In this document: piece by piece, positions 47,020 through 59,690 of the stretch
Numbering within the stretch: the first letter of the stretch is position 1
How the letters are laid out: every line of letters begins with the position of its first letter
Assembly (NCBI GenBank): GCA_029204225.1
Contig: CM055109.1
Span: 30,873,360-30,937,359 of the forward strand
Direction: 5' to 3'
Source of the DNA: Diphasiastrum complanatum
Taxonomy: Eukaryota; Streptophyta; Lycopodiopsida; Lycopodiales; Lycopodiaceae
Length of the DNA stretch: 64,000 nucleotides
Notes under the pieces: generated by a model
Seen by the model: only the letters and a program-made list of their open reading frames with translations
What the model was told of the DNA's origin: nothing
The model's database searches: none
Made by a program: the position numbers and the translations under genes

Positions 47020-47412
47020 AACTTGACAATGTTAGATGTATCAGTTTTTTTTTTTCTCTCTCTCTCAAGCATGAAACATAAATTAATATATAACACAAAC
47101 CATAAACCAATAGCATGAAACACACACAAACACACACAAACACACACACGCACACACACACCCACCCACCCCGACCCTAAACACACATGAAGAGAAAAAC
47201 AGAGACAAAATTATAGAGTGCTAATTAAAACTCTTGAACCACACAATTATATCCTACTCCTGAATGTCACCACATGCTCCCTCCCATTTGGGCTTTTTTG
47301 TGTAACTCATCTTCCAACAAAAAACATTTGAACCACGCCTTTAACGAAAGAAAATAAGGGCTACACACCTTCCTAGAATTGGGAGTGTTGGTTACCTTTA
47401 ACTCTTTCATGA

Positions 47413-47556
<144 letters not shown>

Positions 47557-47595
47557 ATGAATGAGTCTATTATGGGTGATTGAATATGGAAATCA

Positions 47596-47757
47596 AGATT
47601 AACTACATCTAATCATTCTATTTGGATTTTTTCTTTAAGAAGCAAGTGAGAGATTAACTTCATCTAATCATTCTATTTGCATTTTTTCTTCTAGAAGCAA
47701 GTGAGAGATTAACTTCATCTAAATATTCTATTTGGATTTTTACTTTTAGAAATAACA
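47596..47757. repeat. Tandem repeat, 55-bp unit, three copies
   Basis: AGATTAACT(A/T)CATCTAA... units start at 47596, 47651 and 47706 with exact 55-bp spacing. The third is more diverged. Confidence 0.92.
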
Positions 47758-48271
47758 AATAAAGTGCAATTGATGTCAATATCAATAACAATATATACCT
47801 GCTGTTGCGATCATGAGATGAATCGCTATATGATGATGATGACATCGTCGATGACATATACACACTGTAGCCAGCTACTCTATACCACATCATAAGTAAT
47901 CATTATGAGACAGTATGTTCTGAACAAATATAATAAAATTTGCTAAAGACATGCCAACATCTAATCCATGTATATTCTACTTATGCTTAATGTAAATATA
48001 ATAATCTAGTAACATTGCTATTAAGAAAATTGCTTGGGTGGCTTTGCAATGAAAGCTCATTTTTCATATCCAAACCTACATCACAAACAAAAAAGATCTT
48101 AAAACTTATGATCACAAAACACATACTATTAACATCCATCAATGAACTAAAAATTCTAAACACTATCAATCTTCTCACTCACATTCATCCTCATCTCATT
48201 CTCACTCCCATCTATACTCTCTTTTTCTCTCTCTCACACAACACAAAAATAGGAAGTCACCTCTAGTTTTG
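47758..48271. other. No gene recognised
   Basis: AT-rich with a CT-rich stretch near 48215-48240. Nothing supported. Confidence 0.45.
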
Positions 48272-48860
48272 GAGCGAACCACATTGCGGTTCGCACCAAA
48301 TGTTTTTTTTTTTGGACAAATTTTTTTTGCGTGGATTATTCACACATGGATAATCCACATGCAAATTTCAGAAACCTTTCCATGTGGATATAAAGAAAAA
48401 TTTATCCACGCGGTATCCACGGCCTCAACTCTCTAGATTTTGCGTGGATAAAGCGAATTTTGCGTGGATAGTCCACGCATAGATAATTATCCACGCAGTA
48501 TCCACGCAATATCCATGCATAAGCCGAGCCTTTTTTATTTTATTTTTACGATGGCGTGGATTATCCACGCGTGGATTATCCACGCAAAATTAGAATTCCT
48601 ATTTCCGGCTCCGCGTGTAAGAAGTTTGTCCGGTTGCCGGTAGTCGGACTTGGCGTGGATAATCCATGCATGGATAATCCACACATTTTGAATTTCATGA
48701 CATTTGGCCGATCTGCTACAGAAAAAGACATTTGCGTGGAACATCCATGCGTGGATAATCCACCGCTTGTATCCATGCGTATATCCATGCCAATTCACGG
48801 CTATATCCACATGAATTTTTTTTTGCCCTCGCGTCCTCCTTTGTATTTTGCGTGGATATT
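48272..48860. repeat. Palindrome array of GTGGAT / ATCCAC motifs
   Basis: About 590 bp holding at least 20 copies of GTGGAT, ATCCAC or the one-base variants ATGGAT and ATCCAT, in both orientations and often paired as palindromes. The clearest are GCGTGGATTATCCACGC at 48554-48570 and again at 48569-48585, sharing GC. Others: 48329-48362, 48444-48476, 48653-48684, 48733-48765. The left edge has a different palindrome (GCGAACC ... GGTTCGC, about 48273-48295). No coding, no LTR ends. It may be the subterminal repeat zone of a DNA transposon or a satellite-like structure. Confidence 0.85.
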
Positions 48861-48899
48861 TGCTATATGTGTTCTGGTGTTATTCTGAGTATGAAAGTT

Positions 48900-51190
48900 T
48901 TTCAATATGTGCTATTCCAATTGTGGATGTTCCTGTAATGAATCTAAATGGTTGTGAATTTTCAGCAATTCTTAACTCAATAAATTAAGATCATGAACAA
49001 GCAGTGAAAGAACAGATCATAAATGAATTTAGGGATGTTTTTTCATCTGAATTACCTCATGGCTTACCACCGTCTAGGTCAGTAGACCACAAGATTGAGT
49101 TAATTCCGGGAATTGTGAGGCAAGTAAAGTCATTTTTAGGTTTTACACTTTTCTTTAAAAGATTTATTGAGGATTGTCCTAAGTTAGTAGCACCACTTAA
49201 TAATCTAACAAAAGGGATGTTATTAAAAAAAAAAAGAGAAATCGACCTAGTCCGCCTGTTGTTTGGAATGAGGAATTGAATCAATGTTTTGAAAAACTTA
49301 AAACAATGATTGTTTCAGCTCTCGTGTTACAAATTGCAAATCCAGATTTGTCTTACGTCATGAGAACAGTTGCAAGTGATGTTGCAGTTGGAGCGGTTCT
49401 ATTACAAATGGATAGGCCACTAGCATTTGAGAACAAAAAATTCACTGGTCCTCAGTTGAATTTATACTACGTAGAAAAAGGAATTGTGTGCTGTAATCCA
49501 TGCACTTAAAACTTGGAGACACTACTTGTATGGTAGTAAGATAGTAGTGTATACGGATCACCAGCCTCTTAAGTATTTTTGTAATCAACATGATCTTCAA
49601 GGGAGAAAAGCTCGATGGGCTGAATTGATGCAGAAATTCGATCATGAAATCTGTTACATAAGAGACAGCTCTAATCAAGTTGCAGATGCTCTTAGTCGGA
49701 TCGATGAATTGAATGAGTTGTCATTCACCCAGATTTCTATGGATCTATATCTTTCGCTGAGAGGAAAATATGAATCAGATTGCCATTTTCGTCACATTTG
49801 GAATATTGTTCAGGCCAGAAGAAATGTGAACAATGTTGAGTCAGAAACACAAGGGACTCAACTAACTAAGAAAGATAATAAGATTGTGGAATAGTTCACC
49901 ATTCGAGATGGATTACTATTTCAGAATGGGAAAGCTTGCGTACCTGGTGATGATGAGCTCAAACTTAAGATTTTGTTTGAATGTCATGACATACCCTATG
50001 CAGGACATCCCGGTATACACATGACTCTGGACTTGGTTAACAGAGAATTTTATTGGCCAAAGCTCAAGACACATGTCGAGTCATATGTTGTTAAATGCAA
50101 ACCCTGTCAACTAGCAAAGGCTGAACGCCATAAGGTTGGTGGTTTGTTGCATCCGTCAGATATCCCTGATAAGAAATGGGAAAGCATATTTATGGACTTT
50201 GTAGTTGGACTTCCAAAGACCCAACGACAAAATGATTCTATTTGGGTTGTAGTGGATCAGTTAACTAAGTTAGCTGCATTCATACCAGTCAAGTCAACTA
50301 TAAAGGCATCTGATTTAGCCCAAATCTTTGCTGAAAGATTATTTCAGTTATATGGTCTGTCAAGTGACATTGTTAGTGATAGAGATCCTAAGTTTACAGG
50401 TCACTTTTGGTCAGCACTATTCCATAAACTTGAAACTTCTTTGAGTTTAAGCTCTTTTGATCATCCTGAATTAGATGGCCAAACAGAAAGGACTAATCAG
50501 ACTATGGAATATATTCTAAGGACATATGTTTCTCACAAGCAATCTCATTAGAAAGATTATCTCCCACCAGTTGAGTTTGCCTATAATTGTAGGAAACATT
50601 CTGCTACAGGCTACAATCCTTTTATACTTATGTATAGTTTTCAACCTAGATCTCCAGTAAATATTGAGATGAAGTCTGTTAAGATCCAGAAGGTTGTTGA
50701 TTTTTTTCATGATATGCAAGAGATGTTGCAAGTGGCTAAGGATAGTATCCGAAGTGTTCAGGATAGAGCTAAACACTATACCAATCTTAAGAGATTTCCA
50801 AGATATTTTAAAGTTGATGATTGGGTATATCTTAGGATTCCAAAAGATTCTAAGACGTTACGTACAGGAAAGCATTATATGTTGTCTACATTATTGTGGA
50901 CCTTTTAGAATTGTATGTAGAATTGGTTCTTTGGCATGTCATTTGAAACTAAGTTTACATGATGGTGATACAGTTGGATCGGATGAGGATTTATCCCATT
51001 TGGAAGACTTGTCGCTTAGTGTACCTTTAGAACCTGATAAAGTGCTCAGAACCAGAGATAAACAATTGAGAAATCGTTCTATCTATGAGTGCTTAATTTG
51101 GTGGAAGGGTCATATTGAGGATGATGATTCATGGGAGAGAGTTAATAGCATAAAGAAGAATTTCTCGAATTTTAGGTTCTAGGGATAGAA
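48900..51190 (+). pseudogene. Gypsy chromovirus pol lacking the RT core
   Basis: Ty3/gypsy pol read left to right. The RT N-terminal 'DVFSSELPHGLPPSRSVDHK' runs directly into 'VKSFLGFTLFFKRFIEDCPK' (about 49114), the segment that normally follows RT, so all catalytic RT motifs are deleted. Then come RNase H ('VVYTDHQPLKYF' near 49536, 'SSNQVADALSR'), the integrase H2C2 zinc finger ('HPGIHMTL...CKPCQLAK', 50000-50120) and core with Asp (IFMDFV), Asp (VSDRDPKF) and Glu (DGQTERTNQ) all present. A GPY-like region and a chromodomain ('YECLIWWKGHIEDDDSWE', about 51088-51141) follow. TAG at 50549-50551 (Trp in the left copy), frameshifts near 49260-49500 and 50880. The 5' side ends near the palindrome array. 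Confidence 0.9.
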
Positions 51191-51197
51191 ACAGTTT

Positions 51198-51739
51198 AAG
51201 GAGGGAAGAATGTTATGTCCATGACCAGTTTATAGGATACAGTATACTCCTAGTCTTGGATACACGATACTCTAGTAAAACAAGCTGTTAGTTATGCCAT
51301 GTCATACTGGATGTGACCCGAAAGTAACTAATATCCTTGTGAGGCCCAAAACACACTAAATGGAGTTTATACAAGGTATGAGATAGTGTATGCATGTGTA
51401 GAGTTATCAATAGCAATTTTATGAATAGTTGGTCCATGCTTAGGACTCTATTCTAGGTGAATCTATGTATAGGGAACTAAGGGCTATGCATGGCTATGTG
51501 CCCAGGATGATTTTGGCTCTATATATGGAGGCCAAACTCACCCTACTCATCATTGTGGTCATTGATTCATTGTCAGGCTCTCACTCTATATTCATGCTTC
51601 TTGTTCCTTGGCTTGGGGGTGAAGATTCTAGAGTTTGATTGGATGCTTCTACTTGGTTGGGTGGTTCCTCCCTAGTGTGTTATCCATTGTGCTTGTGATT
51701 TGTAAGCAGGATCTAAAGAGCTTCCCTTATAATCTGACA
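51198..51739 (+). mobile_element. Chromovirus polypurine tract and 3' LTR
   Basis: TTAAGGAGGGAAGAA (51197-51210) precedes TGTTATGTCC at 51211. The LTR runs to about 51739 (…AATCTGACA), where copia B coding resumes. The inverted partner is 17460-17973. The exact 3' base is inferred from a CA ending. Confidence 0.8.
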
Positions 51740-53937
51740 GGTCAACTACATGGGGACTAATTTTCGATGAAGATGACATCCTGGCTAGTGAATATCTTTG
51801 ACTCGATGGGAGTCGAGCTTCTTCCTGAGATCACGAGGTATCTGCGCAAAAGCGGTACATCCAAAAACTCGTAAGTTTGATAAAGAAGGTTTTGGTACCT
51901 GTCCAAATTTTGAATGGTGTTTTGTCTAAGAGGCCTTTAATAGGACATTTGTTCTGAATATAGGTGGTGGTTGAAACAACTTTAGCCTAGAAGGACTTTG
52001 AATGTGTCGCATGTGATAACATGCACTTTGTCAATTTGTCTAAGGTTCTGTTCTTTCTCTCAGCAAGACCATTTGACTGAGGCGAATAGGAGGTGATATA
52101 TTGTTGCTCAATGTCGTTATTAAGGCAATACTCCTTGAATTCGTTGGAGATGTATTCTCTCCTGTTATATGACTTCAGCACTTTGATTCGTTTGCTAGTT
52201 TGATTCTCAGCATGCTCTTTGAATTTTTTGAATTTGATGAAAGTCTATGATTTCTGTTTAATAAAATAAACAATTGTTCTTTTGGAGAATTGTAATGAAG
52301 GAGTTTGCATAGGTCCACATATATCTGTATGAACAACATCTAGTAGATCTTTTCCTGTATGCATATGGTTTGATCTAAAAGAAATCCTAGTCTATTTTTC
52401 AAAGACGCAGCTATGACAAACAGGGAGATCGACCTTACCATAAGGATAGTCAAGATCAAGGACCATGGATTGTTTGGACATGTTCAAAATAGATGCATGA
52501 TCTATGTGTCCTAAGCGATGATGCCATAGTAATGCTTTGTTGAGTAGAATAGAGGTTTGCGAGGCCTGACTAGACTCAGAATAACAGTGTGCCAATCTAT
52601 ATAAGTAATCTTGCCTCTTGCCGAGTGCAAGGATCTTATCACTCCTATCAATAATTCTACATTGATCATATTCGAATTCTACCTTATGACCTAAATCTGT
52701 AATTCTACTTATTGATAACAGATTTGTAGAGAGTTTAGGAACATATAAGACTTTTGATAGTAATTTGAATTGATCATGCTGGAGTCGCAATCTTACAGTA
52801 CCTTCACCTTCAATAGTGTGAGTATTGTCACCGAGATGAACAAATTTCTTTGTGTTTTAAGGCGTGTAGGAGTTGAAGATCTCACATTGATTGGTCATGT
52901 GTCATAATCGAGAAACCACGAATCATCCAAAAATGCACTTTGATCTTTGACCATGAATGCGCCTTCATCCACTTCAACCTGGGGAGATGATGAGATTGTG
53001 TTTGCTTGTTGAGCAGGTTGCTTGGCTACGTTCTTCGCTTAGAAAATTTGGCAGTCCTTGATCTCATGGTTATTGCGCTTGCAATACCTGCAAAACATCT
53101 TTTTCTTCGACTATGGATTCGATGATCGTTCTTGACGCTGAGTCAACTTCTGATTCGTTGCAGCCTTCATGGAGCCTTTCTACTTATGTCCCTCCGAGCC
53201 CTTGTTGACAAATAGAGCCTGAGAGGAGGAAGTAGATGAAGTGTCTTGACTTCTTCTATTGTCTTCTTGCGCAACATAGTGATAACTCTAGTAAGAGCTA
53301 AATCTAAGTGTGTCGCTATGATCATCACCCAGTTCTCATATGTAGAAGGCAAGCAAGAAAGCAATGTCATAATTGCATCTTGATTGTCTATGACTGATTC
53401 GACAGCGGCCATCTGTTGCAAGAGATTCTTAAACTGGTTAATGTGACTTTGAAGAGAATCACTAGTAGACCTCTTGAATGTGAAGAATTTTCTTTGTAGA
53501 TGTAACCCAGTGGTTACCTCCCTCATGTCATATAGTGAGTTTAGGATGTCCCAAAAGTCTCTTGACATTTGAGCTTCGGCTATGTGTCCAATCTGTGTAA
53601 TATATTGAGGATAATAAGTGCGAAAGCTTTATTGTGCTTCGATTTTCACTTTGAGTCATCGTCTTCAGGTTTTACTTCTCTATCTATAACAACATCTCAT
53701 AATTCATTGACGATTAGCATGGTCTTCATCTTAAATTTTCTCAAATGATAATTGGATCCATTTAGCTTGTCTATGATAAAACCCGCTTTACTTTGAGAAT
53801 CCATCTAGAACTTAGTTTTTCAATTATATAGATGATGCTAAGATGCAGTAATGCCAACAATAGGAAATCAATTCTCTGATACTGAGAGGTTGAAAAATAA
53901 TTTGATATTGAGAAAGATATCAAGTATTAGAGATTTT
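51740..53937 (-). pseudogene. Copia B gag-protease-integrase, cut by the chromovirus
   Basis: Minus-strand copia polyprotein from the ATG near 53803. Gag includes 'SRDFWDILNSLYD', 'LQSHINQFKNLLQQMA' and 'LPSTYENWVM'. The zinc knuckle YCKRNNHEI.DC is near 53090-53055, followed by a decayed protease zone, then 'VLYVPKLSTNLLSIS' and the pre-integrase 'LLWHHRLGHIDHAS' with 'LPVCHSC' (52790-52392). The integrase end has 'NGLAERKNRTLD' (52100-52050, catalytic Glu present). A last 'DVIF'-type phrase lies near 51770 before the chromovirus LTR. Stops and shifts throughout. RT and RNase H lie beyond the insertion and are absent, although a loose copia B RNase H end survives at 36084. Confidence 0.88.
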
Positions 53938-53949
53938 GCTCTGATACCA
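53938..53949 (-). other. Copia B primer-binding site (right copy)
   Basis: TGGTATCAGAGC on the minus strand, adjacent to the LTR; the left copy has one base changed. Confidence 0.92.
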
Positions 53950-55046
53950 TGTCGTAAAGATGTGTTGTGAAAATAGGTCAAGCTCGAAAAGAAAACTAAT
54001 GAAAATATTTCGAGTGTCTAGAAAGAAAGCTTTTCGTGCGTGGCGGAAAATACTATCTACACCTATCAATTTCAAACAAAACAATAGTGATATAATGCAT
54101 GACTATGTCAACTGCATTTTGACAATGCATGACTACGTGAAATTAATTTCAAACGTTGAAATCATCAATACTATAGTGATTTTATATCTTGAGACGAAGC
54201 TGAACGCAATAAAGGATAGTATTGATTTAGTATGGAAATGTAACAGAAGTAAATGAGTACACTAAGTTGCGAATCAAAACCGTGTACTCTGAGCAATTTC
54301 TAAACGGCTAAAAGAAAGTTTGAATTAAACACAATGCTAATAAGCAGTGGCACAATAACAATCTCTAAACAACTCTAAGAAGTGAGCTAGAATGTTGAGG
54401 AGTGTTCAAGCTCGCAGACTTGAGAGAGAGAGAGCTAAATATTCAAAAGCTTTTGATCATCTTAAAATGGTATGATTATGAACAACTATTTATACTAAGA
54501 AATTAAGTCATAAATTGTGATTGCCAGTTGGCTGATCTCCGCTAACATCCATCTGGTTCCTTGTCATTGATTGTTGATAAGCGGTGGGAATTGGTCTTAA
54601 AGCATCTGTCTGCATAAATGGACCAAACTGCCACTTCTCCAGAAATGAACTAAAACAATCACAGGCGACACTATCGCAAAAAGCCACAGTGTCGAGAATT
54701 TGTGAAAAACCCGACAATGCTTTAAAACTGTTTTAGGGTTGCCCCACACATTGCCAAAGTCAATTCCTTAACATTTGAGACACTTTGGAGAAAGCAAAAA
54801 ATGTGACTCTGCATATTTGCTCGCAAATCCTGATAGGCGGAAATGCGAAAAAGAGACTGCATTTTTCCTCCAGATTCCTGACAGAAAAAAATGCCACATC
54901 GTGGTAACACTCTGTGTAATTCTGTAGACTGTGTAAAAACACTTGTAAAACTGCAGACTGTGTAAAGACATGGGAAATCCGCAGAACTGGATAAACAACG
55001 GATGAAGATTATAATCGATTATTTGATCAATAAGAAGGAGAATAAA
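53950..55046 (-). mobile_element. Copia B 5' LTR (right copy)
   Basis: 1097 bp, reverse complement of 15469-16575, with a 6-bp deletion at its outer edge (TCCAAC missing at the junction with the shared flank). Confidence 0.88.
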
Positions 55047-55150
55047 GGGTTTTCCCTAGTGGTCTTTTCATACATATTCTTTGAAGACTCAAGTTTTCAC
55101 AAGATGGAAGCCCAATGAATAATTCGGCATCAATTTCCATATGGTATTTC

Positions 55151-55608
55151 AGTTAGAAATCAGAGTTAATCTGATATACATTTTATGTAAGCTCTAAATG
55201 TGATGATGCAATTGGTGTACAATTTATTTGGTTTATTGTATATGGTTGTGTTCGGGACGTGACCCGTCAGGATATATTGATTGGGCACTGAACCCGTAGC
55301 CGGGCAGCCACACGTAGGAAGAAATTAGCCTGTACAGTGATTTTGAGTTCATTATGCTATACTCAGGGGCATGTCCTGGGTTTGTCAGTATATGTGGCCA
55401 TATTGGGCCTAACTCTAGTTTCGCAGGTGGTAGGCCAGTTTAGTGACACCTGTTGAGCCCATGCAGTTTGGGGCTTTGCTATATGTATAGTGTTTCTTCA
55501 TAATAGACTTAACTTTTGTTGTGCCATGTTTGAGAGCTTGTGAGGAGTGGCTATGGTGATTGTGTGATGTGATTTGCATATTGCACTAGATCCTAACAAA
55601 ATTTCAAC
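55151..55608. mobile_element. 458-bp insertion with 6-bp target duplication
   Basis: Present only in the right copy of duplication 1. TATTTC occurs on both sides (55145-55150 and 55609-55614), and deleting the insert plus one TATTTC restores the sequence found in the left copy. The ends are AGTTAGAAAT and ATTTCAAC (the latter reads GTTGAAAT in reverse), a weak imperfect terminal inverted repeat. No coding. It could be a small non-autonomous DNA element or an atypical solo LTR. Confidence 0.88.
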
Positions 55609-56240
55609 TATTTCTAGATTATTTGATGGTGTATTTTATGTACTGAAATTAACAAATAATTTATTATCTATTATCAAGATCACAAATCAAGGCTAGAGAG
55701 CTTTGTTTAATTCTAGACACATGTACCATCATGGATAACAAAATCTATAGAAATTCTCCTTAGAAACAAAGAACGAAATTTGTAATCTTGAGTCATGAAT
55801 ATGCTCTCAAGTAAAACCAAAATATCAGTTGATAATTAGTATCTTTTCACATAACCATCATTTTGCCTTTCGTATCATTAAATCATATGAATAGCACTGC
55901 TTCTCTCTCTTGGAGAATGATAATCATATATACTATATTAATAAATAAGTCATAGATGACGTTATCCCCAACAATGTGCATGATCTCTCTATAGTCAATT
56001 TTCTTGAAGCTAAGATTTTATCATATTTAAAAAATATTCATGAACATTACATCAATTTTTGGCCTATGATGGCATTGCATTTGATGAACTGCTCAAAATA
56101 GAATGTCATATTCACAAAGGCAAGACTAGCCCCATGTCATGATATCTCATCACCCAAGCCTCCACTTGGCAAGAGACAAATGCAGACCAAGTCACAAGTG
56201 AAAGGTAGACATTCAAGAACATGTGTGACAATAGATCAAT

Positions 56241-58864
56241 TTAAGCAACAAATACTAAAGAGCTCAACCATGAAGCAAGAATCTCCAAGTACATCCAAGC
56301 CATTTGCTATGATTGATCATTGTCTGATGTGCATTACATGATACAAAATCTCAAGATCTAGTATCAGGACACTACTTGTAGTGCTAACTTATTTTTGAAT
56401 CGGATCATCTTCAACAAGAGATTCCCGGCATAGATAAATTGTGATTGATATTGCATGAATTGTAGGATCATCATTTGATATATGAATACATCATACATGG
56501 TTAAAAGTTTTATAATTTTCTAACTTTCATGTTCAAACCTATATTAAATATATGATAATTATGCTTGTAAACATCCAATCGTATGGAAAATCAGTTTCAT
56601 TAATTTGGTTCGATTTTCTTTTTTGCTTATTAACATAAGATACTTTTGATGGTAAGTTATATGTTTTAGTTCTAACCCATAATAGAATTTAGGACTTAAG
56701 AAAATTATGGAGTGTGAATGCCTAGAAGTTCACATGTTTTGACAAATGGGAACATGTTTAAAACTAGGGTCTATAACTAATCACATCAATTACAAAATAT
56801 GTATCACTGTATTGCATACAAATTTCTACATAAACATTTCAGAAAGAGCATATAATACACTAAAACTTCAATGCATTGGCTATTGAAGGTCTTCTTGAGA
56901 TCGACGCAAACGACAAACGGTAATATTATTGTTGGAAAGTTGTCCTTTTAATGATTTCTACCTCGTCTAACCACTAACCAACGTCATTGCTAAATGGGAC
57001 ATGCATACCACGTCGTTCTTAATTACTACTTAGTACTAGCACCCATCGGCTCAACTTTTCTTTTAATGCTATCTTTAATGACCATAATAATGCTATCACT
57101 TCGACCCCCTCACATCATACATCCGAATTGGCTCGCAACACCGCAAATCGCAAAACACTACACAATTGCAACAAACTTGCTAATGCGCAACAATATAGAA
57201 ATGACAATTTAAATACTCACTCTCTAGAACACCCTACATAAATGATCTATTATGTAAACCAATCTCCAATTTTACAAGCATTTTTATTTGGCTTTACATT
57301 AGGCTAAAAGGATTTGTGATCAACTTTAGTTCTCCAAACCCCATACTTAAATGATACTTATCACCTCTTTTTGACATGCCTTTAGTGGAATTCCTATTTT
57401 TAATTTTGTTTTAGCAAGGATGTGAGGTTCATCTATGGGTATTCAAGTCTATGTAACAAAAGAACTTCCATGGAAATTTTTCAATGATCTCCAAGGTGCA
57501 TGGCCATATCATTGGTCTATGTTCTGGTAAGTATTTGTAGGTTAGATTAATTTCAAATTTTTGACTTAGTTTATTGTATTATGTTTTTGTTAAGCTTTAA
57601 CTAATGAAATTATTGACTTTTTAATTTAGATTTGTGAATTTGATTATACTCCAATCTCACAATTAGATTTAGCCATTGGTGGAGGATGTATCCAAATTGT
57701 TTTTTATATTGGATGAAGAATTGATCGAGTTTCCAATGATGTGTCTTGAAGTCTATATGCTTGATGGTTGGCAAAGATTATCTGAAATTGTGAATACTAA
57801 AAAGTGAATAGCTTTAATATTAATCATGATTATTGTGAATGCTAATCGTTATTATAATAAGTATTGATCATGATTACTTGTGAATATTGATCGTGTTTAC
57901 TAAAATATTATGAGTACTTATCATTATTATTGTGAATATTTGAGGATCATTGCCAACTTGAACTTCCTTTTTCAATTTTGTTTCTTTTTGACCAAAATTC
58001 CAAAATGGCGAATATATTTTGTGGCCAAATATTAAACCCTTTGTAAGAAACTATCGTCAAACGAAGATTACCAATTATTTGCAATCTTAACTCTACAATT
58101 GTAAAAACTGTTAACCATGTTTGTGGTAGTGGATGTGATAGTGTAAGCTCTTGCAACTTAAAACCTTAAAAAAAACAAACGAATCTCACCATAACTGAAC
58201 TTACCAATAACCACCTCTTTAGCAAAAAAGCTTCTAAATGCTTTTGTTTATATCTCAAAGATAAAATTGTAATAAAAAATATCTCCTTTATCAATCCAAC
58301 AATTTCACCAATATGGAAAGGCCTTTGTGATATGATACCATGAGGTTTTTGTTCTATTTGGAGAAGACAAATGAATTCCAACACCTAAATAGGAATCTCA
58401 TGTTCTTAGAATCTCGTTAACCTAATCATTTGTTTGATTATCTAGATGAGTACTCGTTTACTCCAGGCATAAATCCAATCTTGGTAGTGATAAGACCTGC
58501 CAACAAACAAGTACAGCTAAGATATTACAACCTATGATATAGGCCTTGTGTCTAATTATATGCCAGGTTGAAATATGCACATAGCTAGATAAAAAGTTAG
58601 AACAACATTGCCGGTGAAATAGTTAAGAAAAGAATTGTCAATATGCAGAGAATATACCAACAAGCAGGCAGTAGTGTTTACTCTATACGCTAATAGTGAT
58701 GTTAACCTTGTCTGAACTGGGCTTTCTGGTTCCTATAATGCTTACCTCAGAATCCTAACATTGAATATTGAATGGTACACTATCTACCTAAGGCACGCTG
58801 AGGAAAAAAAGAACAACAGTTGTATAGTTTAATTGCACAAAAATAATATCACAAAGCTGAAGAT
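56241..58864. other. No gene recognised
   Basis: AT-rich and stop-dense. Short open stretches (56994-57212, 58166-58384) show no family resemblance. Confidence 0.5.
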
Positions 58865-59690
58865 TGTTGAATTCACACGTGTGGACTGTCCACTACATGT
58901 ATTTGTGATCTCCTAAGGTGTGTAGATGCACCAAGATCAAGACTAGATTGAGATTCAAAATCTATCTTTGAATCTATGGCAAAAACACACTACTACATGC
59001 ATTCAATCACTTCCAACTCTCACTCACACGTGTTGGAAGTATTCAAAAAATAATCTAAGGAAAAACAAGCTGCTCCCCTTGGGTAGAGAGAGAAAAAGCA
59101 TCATGAGCTCTCGGGTAGAGAGAGAAAGCTAGAAATTCAATGACACTCAAAATCCACTCAATCTCAAAATCAATTAGATCCAAAATGAGGAGTACAATGA
59201 TACTAGTAGATTCATGAGCTACCACTATGCTTAACTATGATTGGATCCCACTTTGCCACCTCTTAATCCTATTGGACCATTGATCCATGCACCTCTAAAT
59301 TCTATTGGACTATATTCAAGCACACCTCAAATTCCTATTGGACCACACATGGTTCCACCTCTAAAACCTATTGGACATCTTAAACTTCATCAAACAAAAG
59401 CATTACACTTGTCTACACTCTAATTAGAACAAGTTTGGCCTCCTACTCTATTTTGGCTCAATAGTGGCATTACAAGTGGAAATGGATAATTTGCCATCTA
59501 TGCCAAATTTGACCCTATCAACATCCTACACCTAAATGCTTGACTATGAAATTCTATGTGACCCCTATATCAAACATTTTGATTTACTTTACAATTCTCC
59601 ACACGTGGGAACATCCTCCACACATGTGAGATTCACTTACAAACTTCTACCATAAAAAATACCAAGCTAGATTTTTGCCAATTTCTCACA
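58865..59690 (-). mobile_element. Copia D solo LTR with perfect target duplication
   Basis: 826 bp, nearly identical to the two LTRs of the 25407-30503 element and in the same orientation. AAGAT occurs at 58860-58864 and 59691-59695. No primer site or internal sequence adjoins, so it arose by LTR-LTR recombination. The restored host sequence reads GCTGAAGATCACC. Confidence 0.96.

Larger units (their letters stand above)
50462..56240 (-). repeat. Inverted segmental duplication 1, right copy
   Basis: Reverse complement of 14738-18740. It includes gypsy integrase/chromodomain and LTR, copia B, its LTR and about 730 bp of common flank (55047-56240 minus the insertion at 55151-55608). Homology stops sharply at about 56240 (GATCAAT then TTAAGC). 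Confidence 0.9.

Noticed and set aside
48329-48765. TTATCCACA-like words resembling bacterial DnaA boxes (replication origin)
   Set aside because: Context is a plant nuclear repeat region; most copies end in CACG and are arranged as palindromes, not as an oriC.
48272-48860. CRISPR-like array
   Set aside because: No constant-length spacers, motif orientation alternates, no cas genes, eukaryotic context.
48535-48888. Overlapping ORFs on both strands with repeated 'WIIHAWIIHA' or 'DNPCMDNPH' phrases
   Set aside because: They mirror the palindrome array in translation; open in several frames only because the motif lacks stops.
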